A DNA stretch of 64,000 nucleotides from Corynebacterium wankanglinii (GTDB lineage: Bacteria; Actinomycetota; Actinomycetes; Mycobacteriales; Mycobacteriaceae), in assembly GCA_014490595.1 (NCBI GenBank), contig CP061031.1:248001-312000 (forward strand), in the 5' to 3' direction. Made by a program: the position numbers and the translations under genes. The first letter of the stretch is position 1; every line of letters begins with the position of its first letter. The notes under the pieces are model-generated. The model made no database searches. It had not been told where the DNA came from and saw only the letters and a list, made by a program, of their open reading frames with translations. Positions 61,169 to 64,000 of the stretch are shown piece after piece.

Positions 61169-61716
61169 TCGGCCTGCTTCCCGCACTACTTATCGCCGGT
61201 GCGCTGGTGATTGCTCCGGCTGGGCCCAAAGGCAGAGTGGCCGCACACACCCCGAAGGCTCCGCGCGACGGCCCCTCCGCGGCCGACCCGGAGCGCTGCG
61301 CAAGCGACATCGAGCTCTTCGCAGCATGTGTGTCAGCAGGCCTGCCCGCCACCGCAGCCGCCGCGGCCGTCGCCGAGACGTACGCGGACGGCCGGAGCCC
61401 GTGGCACACCGTGGCCTCGCTGGCGGCGCTGGGCGTAGAACCTCAGCGCGCCTGGAGCGAGCTGCGCCACCTTCCTGGTGGCGACGAGCTCGCCGGGCTT
61501 GTGACCCTGTCCGCCACCTCCGGTACCTCACTTGCCGCCGGCTGCGGGCGCATTGCCGCCCAGCTCCGTGCGGGCGCAGGGGACCGGGCCAAAGCCAAAG
61601 CGGAACGCGCGGGCGTGCTCATCGCCATCCCGCTGACCGCATTCTTCCTGCCGGCGTTTTTCGTCCTCGGGCTCGCGCCCGCGGTGATTAGCCTCGGCCA
61701 AACACTCGCCAATTAG
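61165..61716 (+). CDS. tadC: Tad-type membrane platform protein TadC
   Basis: 183 aa from ATG 61165, overlapping tadB. GspF-like core (DIELFAACVSAGLPATAAAAAVAE, GDELAGLVTLSATSGTSLAAGCGRIA) with N-terminal and C-terminal helices (GVLIAIPLTAFFLPAFFVLGLAPAVISL). Shorter than TadC of Gram-negatives, normal for actinobacteria. Confidence 0.9.
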   Translation: MIGLLPALLIAGALVIAPAGPKGRVAAHTPKAPRDGPSAADPERCASDIELFAACVSAGLPATAAAAAVAETYADGRSPWHTVASLAALGVEPQRAWSELRHLPGGDELAGLVTLSATSGTSLAAGCGRIAAQLRAGAGDRAKAKAERAGVLIAIPLTAFFLPAFFVLGLAPAVISLGQTLAN

Positions 61717-61729
61717 AAGGAGTTTTCCC

Positions 61730-61951
61730 ATGCAATACATCAACTCTGCACTTACGCACACGTACCTGTACGCTGTGGCAAAAGCGCGAAAAATACACTC
61801 TGACCAGGGGATGAGTACTATCGAATATGCTTTCGGGTCTCTGGCGGCCGCTGCGCTCGCCGGCGTACTCTACCTCGTGGTCAACGGCGACGGCGTCACC
61901 AACGCCATCGAGGGCGTGATCACCGACGCGCTGAGCAACACCCCAGGCTGA
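61730..61951 (+). CDS. Flp-type pilin-like protein (DUF4244)
   Basis: 73 aa with AGAAGGAG upstream of ATG 61730. The stretch DQGMSTIEYAFGSLAAAALAGVLYLVV is a class III (Flp) prepilin region: basic leader, then a peptidase site before the mature MSTIEYA with the invariant Glu5, and a hydrophobic helix. Likely the major pilin. No prepilin peptidase gene is visible in the window. Confidence 0.9.
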   Translation: MQYINSALTHTYLYAVAKARKIHSDQGMSTIEYAFGSLAAAALAGVLYLVVNGDGVTNAIEGVITDALSNTPG

Positions 61952-62220
61952 TGAGCACCGTCGAGACCGCGCTGTCGCTATCGGCCCTCGTGGTGGTCAC
62001 CGCGGCGATCGTGGGCGGCATCGCCACCGTCGCCGCCTACATCACCGCCGTGGACGTTGCCGGCGCCGCAGCCCGTGCCTACGCCCTGGGCGTGGACTAC
62101 TCGGCGCCGCGCGGCGAGGTCGCAATCACCGAGCGCGCCGGCTTGGCCACCGCAGCCGCGGCCGTGCCCGCGCCAATCGGCACCATGCGCGCCACCGCGG
62201 TGTTCCCCGTGGAGTTCTGA
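61951..62220 (+). CDS. TadE-like pseudopilin
   Basis: 89 aa; ATG at 61951 overlaps the stop of the pilin gene by one base. The N-terminus MSTVETALSLSALVVVTAAIVGG is a prepilin-like helix with Glu5. The following region (AVDVAGAAARAYALGVDY) is typical of TadE-like proteins. Minor pilin candidate; equivalent of Rv3655c. Confidence 0.88.
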   Translation: MSTVETALSLSALVVVTAAIVGGIATVAAYITAVDVAGAAARAYALGVDYSAPRGEVAITERAGLATAAAAVPAPIGTMRATAVFPVEF

Positions 62221-62544
62221 TGCGCATGCTTAACGACGAAGGCTCCGCCACCATCACCGCCACCGGCATCATCACCGCCGTGGTGTCCCTGGCGCTGGCG
62301 GTGGTGGCGCTCGGAATGCAGGTGGCGGACACCCACCGGGTGCGCGTAGCCGCCGATCTGGCTGCCGTGGCGGGTGCTACCGCTGTCTACCGGGGACTCG
62401 ACGGCTGCGGCGCGGCGCAGCGCACCGCCGACCTCAACGGGGCACGCGTTGCCTCCTGCGAGTTCGACGCGGGCGACCATCGTGTGAGCGCTGGTGTGGG
62501 GCTACCCGCCGTCGAGCCGAGGCAGCCGCCCGTGCGGGCCCTAG
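62220..62544 (+). pseudogene. TadE-like (Rv3654c-type) minor pilin, 3' end frameshifted
   Basis: Starts at ATG 62220, overlapping the previous stop. A hydrophobic N-terminal helix (GSATITATGIITAVVSLALAVVALG) is followed by DTHRVRVAADLAAVAGATAVYRG and CEFDAGDHRVSAGVG. As read, the frame runs on for hundreds of bases inside the opposite-strand helicase. Restoring one G at 62498-62501 and one C at 62539-62541 gives ATRRAEAAARAGP and the stop TAG 62542-62544, 14 bp before the helicase end. That gives about 108 aa, the normal size of this helicase/secretion-neighbourhood family. Confidence 0.75.
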
Positions 62545-62558
62545 CCGCGGCCGTCGCC

Positions 62559-64000
62559 TTAGCCACGTCCGTCGTCCTGGTTGGCACCGTGACTGGCACC
62601 GTGACTGGCGCCGCCCCAACGCGGCGCCAGCCCCGCCGTCATGGTCACCAGCGCGCCGAGCAGCTTCAGCGCGGCGTGTTTATCCAGCGGTTGGTTGCCG
62701 TTGCCGCACTTCGGCGATTGCACGCACGAGGGGCAGCCGTCCTCGCAGCCGCAGGAACGCACCGTCTCCCAGGTGGCTTCGATCCACTCGTGGAAGCGGG
62801 CGAAGCCCTCGTCGGCGAATCCGGCGCCGCCGGGGTGGCCGTCGTAGACGAACACGGTGGGCAGCATTGTGTCCTGGTGCAAGGCGGTGGATACGCCGCC
62901 GATGTCCCAGCGGTCGCATGTGGCTAAAAGCGGGAGCAGCCCGATCGCGGCGTGCTCGGCGGCGTGCAGCGCGCCGGGGGTCTCGCCGGCGGTGATTCCT
63001 AGCTCGTCTAGCACCATCGGGTCGATTGTGTACGCCACGGCTCGGGTGACCAGGCGTTGCTCTGGAAGCTCCAAGGGGATGTGCTCGCTGACGGTGCCGT
63101 CGGCAAGCCGCACGACGTAGCCGGTGACCCGGTCGATGACTTCCACGTCCACGCTGGCCACCCATAAACCAGGGGAGGGGTTCACCAGCTCGTGCGGTGC
63201 GCCCAGGATGGTGATGTCCGTGGTCGAGCGCGCCTGCGTGGAGTAGTCCGGCCGCTCCGGGGCAACCAGCGCGACGTAATCGTCCAGATCCAGGGACTGC
63301 ACCACGAAGTACTCACCTTGGTGGATGTATACCGCGCCATCGTGCACCTGGCTCATGGCGCGGGCCGCGTCAACGGTGCCCAGCAGGCGGCCGTCGGTGA
63401 CGTCCACGATCATCACCTGCTCGCCCACCCCGCCGCGCAGCGACACTGAGGCGTGCGCCGACTCCGGGGTGAGCTCGCCGCCCAGCTGAGGCACCGCGAA
63501 CCACCCCTTGGGCCGGCGCCGCAGTAAACCGGCCGCGGTGAGGTCGTCCACCACGTCGCGGGCGCCGAACGCGGCCACGTCCGCCTCGGTGAGCGGACGC
63601 TCCACTGCGGCGCAGTACACGTGCCCGCGCAAGATAAACGGATTGGAGGGATCGAACACGCTGTTTTCCACCGGTCTGCCCAGCAGGGCAGCAGGGTGGT
63701 GGACCAGGTAGGTGTCCATGGGCTCGTCGCGTGCCACCAGCACCGCCACGGAACCCTGGCCGCGCCTGCCCGCACGCCCCGCCTGTTGGCGAAAGGACGC
63801 CACCGTGCCCGGGAAGCCCGCCATCACCACGGCGTCGAGGCCGCCGACGTCGATGCCCAGCTCCAAAGCGTTGGTGGTGGCCACGCCGAGCAGGTCGCCC
63901 TCGTCGAGTCGGCGCTCCAGCTCACGGCGGTCCTCCGCCAGGTAGCCCGCCCGGTACGGTGCGACCCGGTCGGCCATGTCAGCGCGGCCTGCCACCACCA
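62559..64000 (-). CDS. DEAD/DEAH-box helicase with DUF1998 domain, C-terminal part
   Basis: The gene runs off the window at its 5' end; about 480 codons are visible. The helicase C-terminal domain has ATNALELGIDVGGLDAVVMAG and QQAGRAGRRGQGS (motifs V and VI). A winged-helix region and the DUF1998 (MZB) domain follow, with HPGGAGFADEGF and the zinc-binding Cys set CGCEDGCPSCVQSPKCGN. This is the actinobacterial helicase that lies convergent to the Tad genes (Rv3649-type). Role in DNA repair inferred from family. Confidence 0.93.
   Translation of the reverse strand, partial: VVAGRADMADRVAPYRAGYLAEDRRELERRLDEGDLLGVATTNALELGIDVGGLDAVVMAGFPGTVASFRQQAGRAGRRGQGSVAVLVARDEPMDTYLVHHPAALLGRPVENSVFDPSNPFILRGHVYCAAVERPLTEADVAAFGARDVVDDLTAAGLLRRRPKGWFAVPQLGGELTPESAHASVSLRGGVGEQVMIVDVTDGRLLGTVDAARAMSQVHDGAVYIHQGEYFVVQSLDLDDYVALVAPERPDYSTQARSTTDITILGAPHELVNPSPGLWVASVDVEVIDRVTGYVVRLADGTVSEHIPLELPEQRLVTRAVAYTIDPMVLDELGITAGETPGALHAAEHAAIGLLPLLATCDRWDIGGVSTALHQDTMLPTVFVYDGHPGGAGFADEGFARFHEWIEATWETVRSCGCEDGCPSCVQSPKCGNGNQPLDKHAALKLLGALVTMTAGLAPRWGGASHGASHGANQDDGRG

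Noticed and set aside
62220..62927. A 235-aa reading of the TadE-like gene
   Set aside because: The last two-thirds lie antisense to the conserved DUF1998 domain of the helicase. Two one-base corrections give a normal-length protein stopping just before the helicase.

Overview
The window is a GC-rich chromosomal segment of a Corynebacterium (Mycobacteriales). The identification rests on gene content and order. One block runs aspT, dnaX, ybaB, recR, gatD/murT, dnaQ-like, leuA, lysC, asd, sigC. A second runs metallophosphoesterase, class A PBP, WhiB, RidA, MBL, glxR, nth, TlpA, Nudix, marP, HAD and the Tad genes. Both orders are known from C. glutamicum and, in conserved pieces, from M. tuberculosis (around Rv3649-Rv3683 and Rv3708c-Rv3722c). 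The closest species cannot be fixed by eye.

Layout. 0-2.7 kb: a queuosine-salvage cluster (tgt, yhhQ, gluQ). 2.9-5.8 kb: a secreted YPDG-repeat surface protein. 5.9-7.6 kb: a Tat-exported PhoD phosphatase with a PHO-box-like site. 7.7-8.8 kb: a lower-GC pair of unknown genes beside tRNA-Ser(GGA), then the SRP RNA. 9-14.7 kb: aspT, dnaX, ybaB, recR and an HNH nuclease. 14.7-21.8 kb on the minus strand: gatD-murT (lipid II amidation), a degenerate exonuclease-BRCT protein, a Pro/Ala-rich membrane protein, leuA behind a Leu-codon leader peptide, and an EamA transporter. 21.9-24.2 kb: lysC-asd. 24.3-33 kb on the minus strand: YkvI-type transporter, YdhK lipoprotein, sigC, and a six-gene Mrp antiporter operon with MrpB fused to MrpA. 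33-46 kb: a cell-surface region with a YhgE-like protein, a giant adhesin of about 2,255 aa with about 15 G5-like repeats, a CAP-domain protein, and a secreted protein carrying two complete PhoA-type phosphatase domains. 46-58 kb: tRNA-Pro(CGG), envelope and redox genes, glxR, nth and the MarP protease. 58-62.5 kb: a compact Tad locus. 62.5-64 kb: the C-terminal part of a DUF1998 helicase.

Two observations dominate. First, about 15 single-base indels break ten otherwise well-conserved genes, mostly by loss of one base from a homopolymer. This looks like sequence error far more than decay, so apparent pseudogenes here should not be over-read. Second, the two large surface proteins are paralogues in architecture. 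They share an N-terminal domain closing on a PWPxENxDCxP motif. They also share a C-terminal two-helix hairpin, with no LPXTG, in which two cysteines lie exactly 110 residues apart in both. They may define a corynebacterial surface-display module. The tandem PhoA protein and PhoD both have 11-bp-period PHO-box-like repeats upstream, so they probably form part of a phosphate-starvation response.
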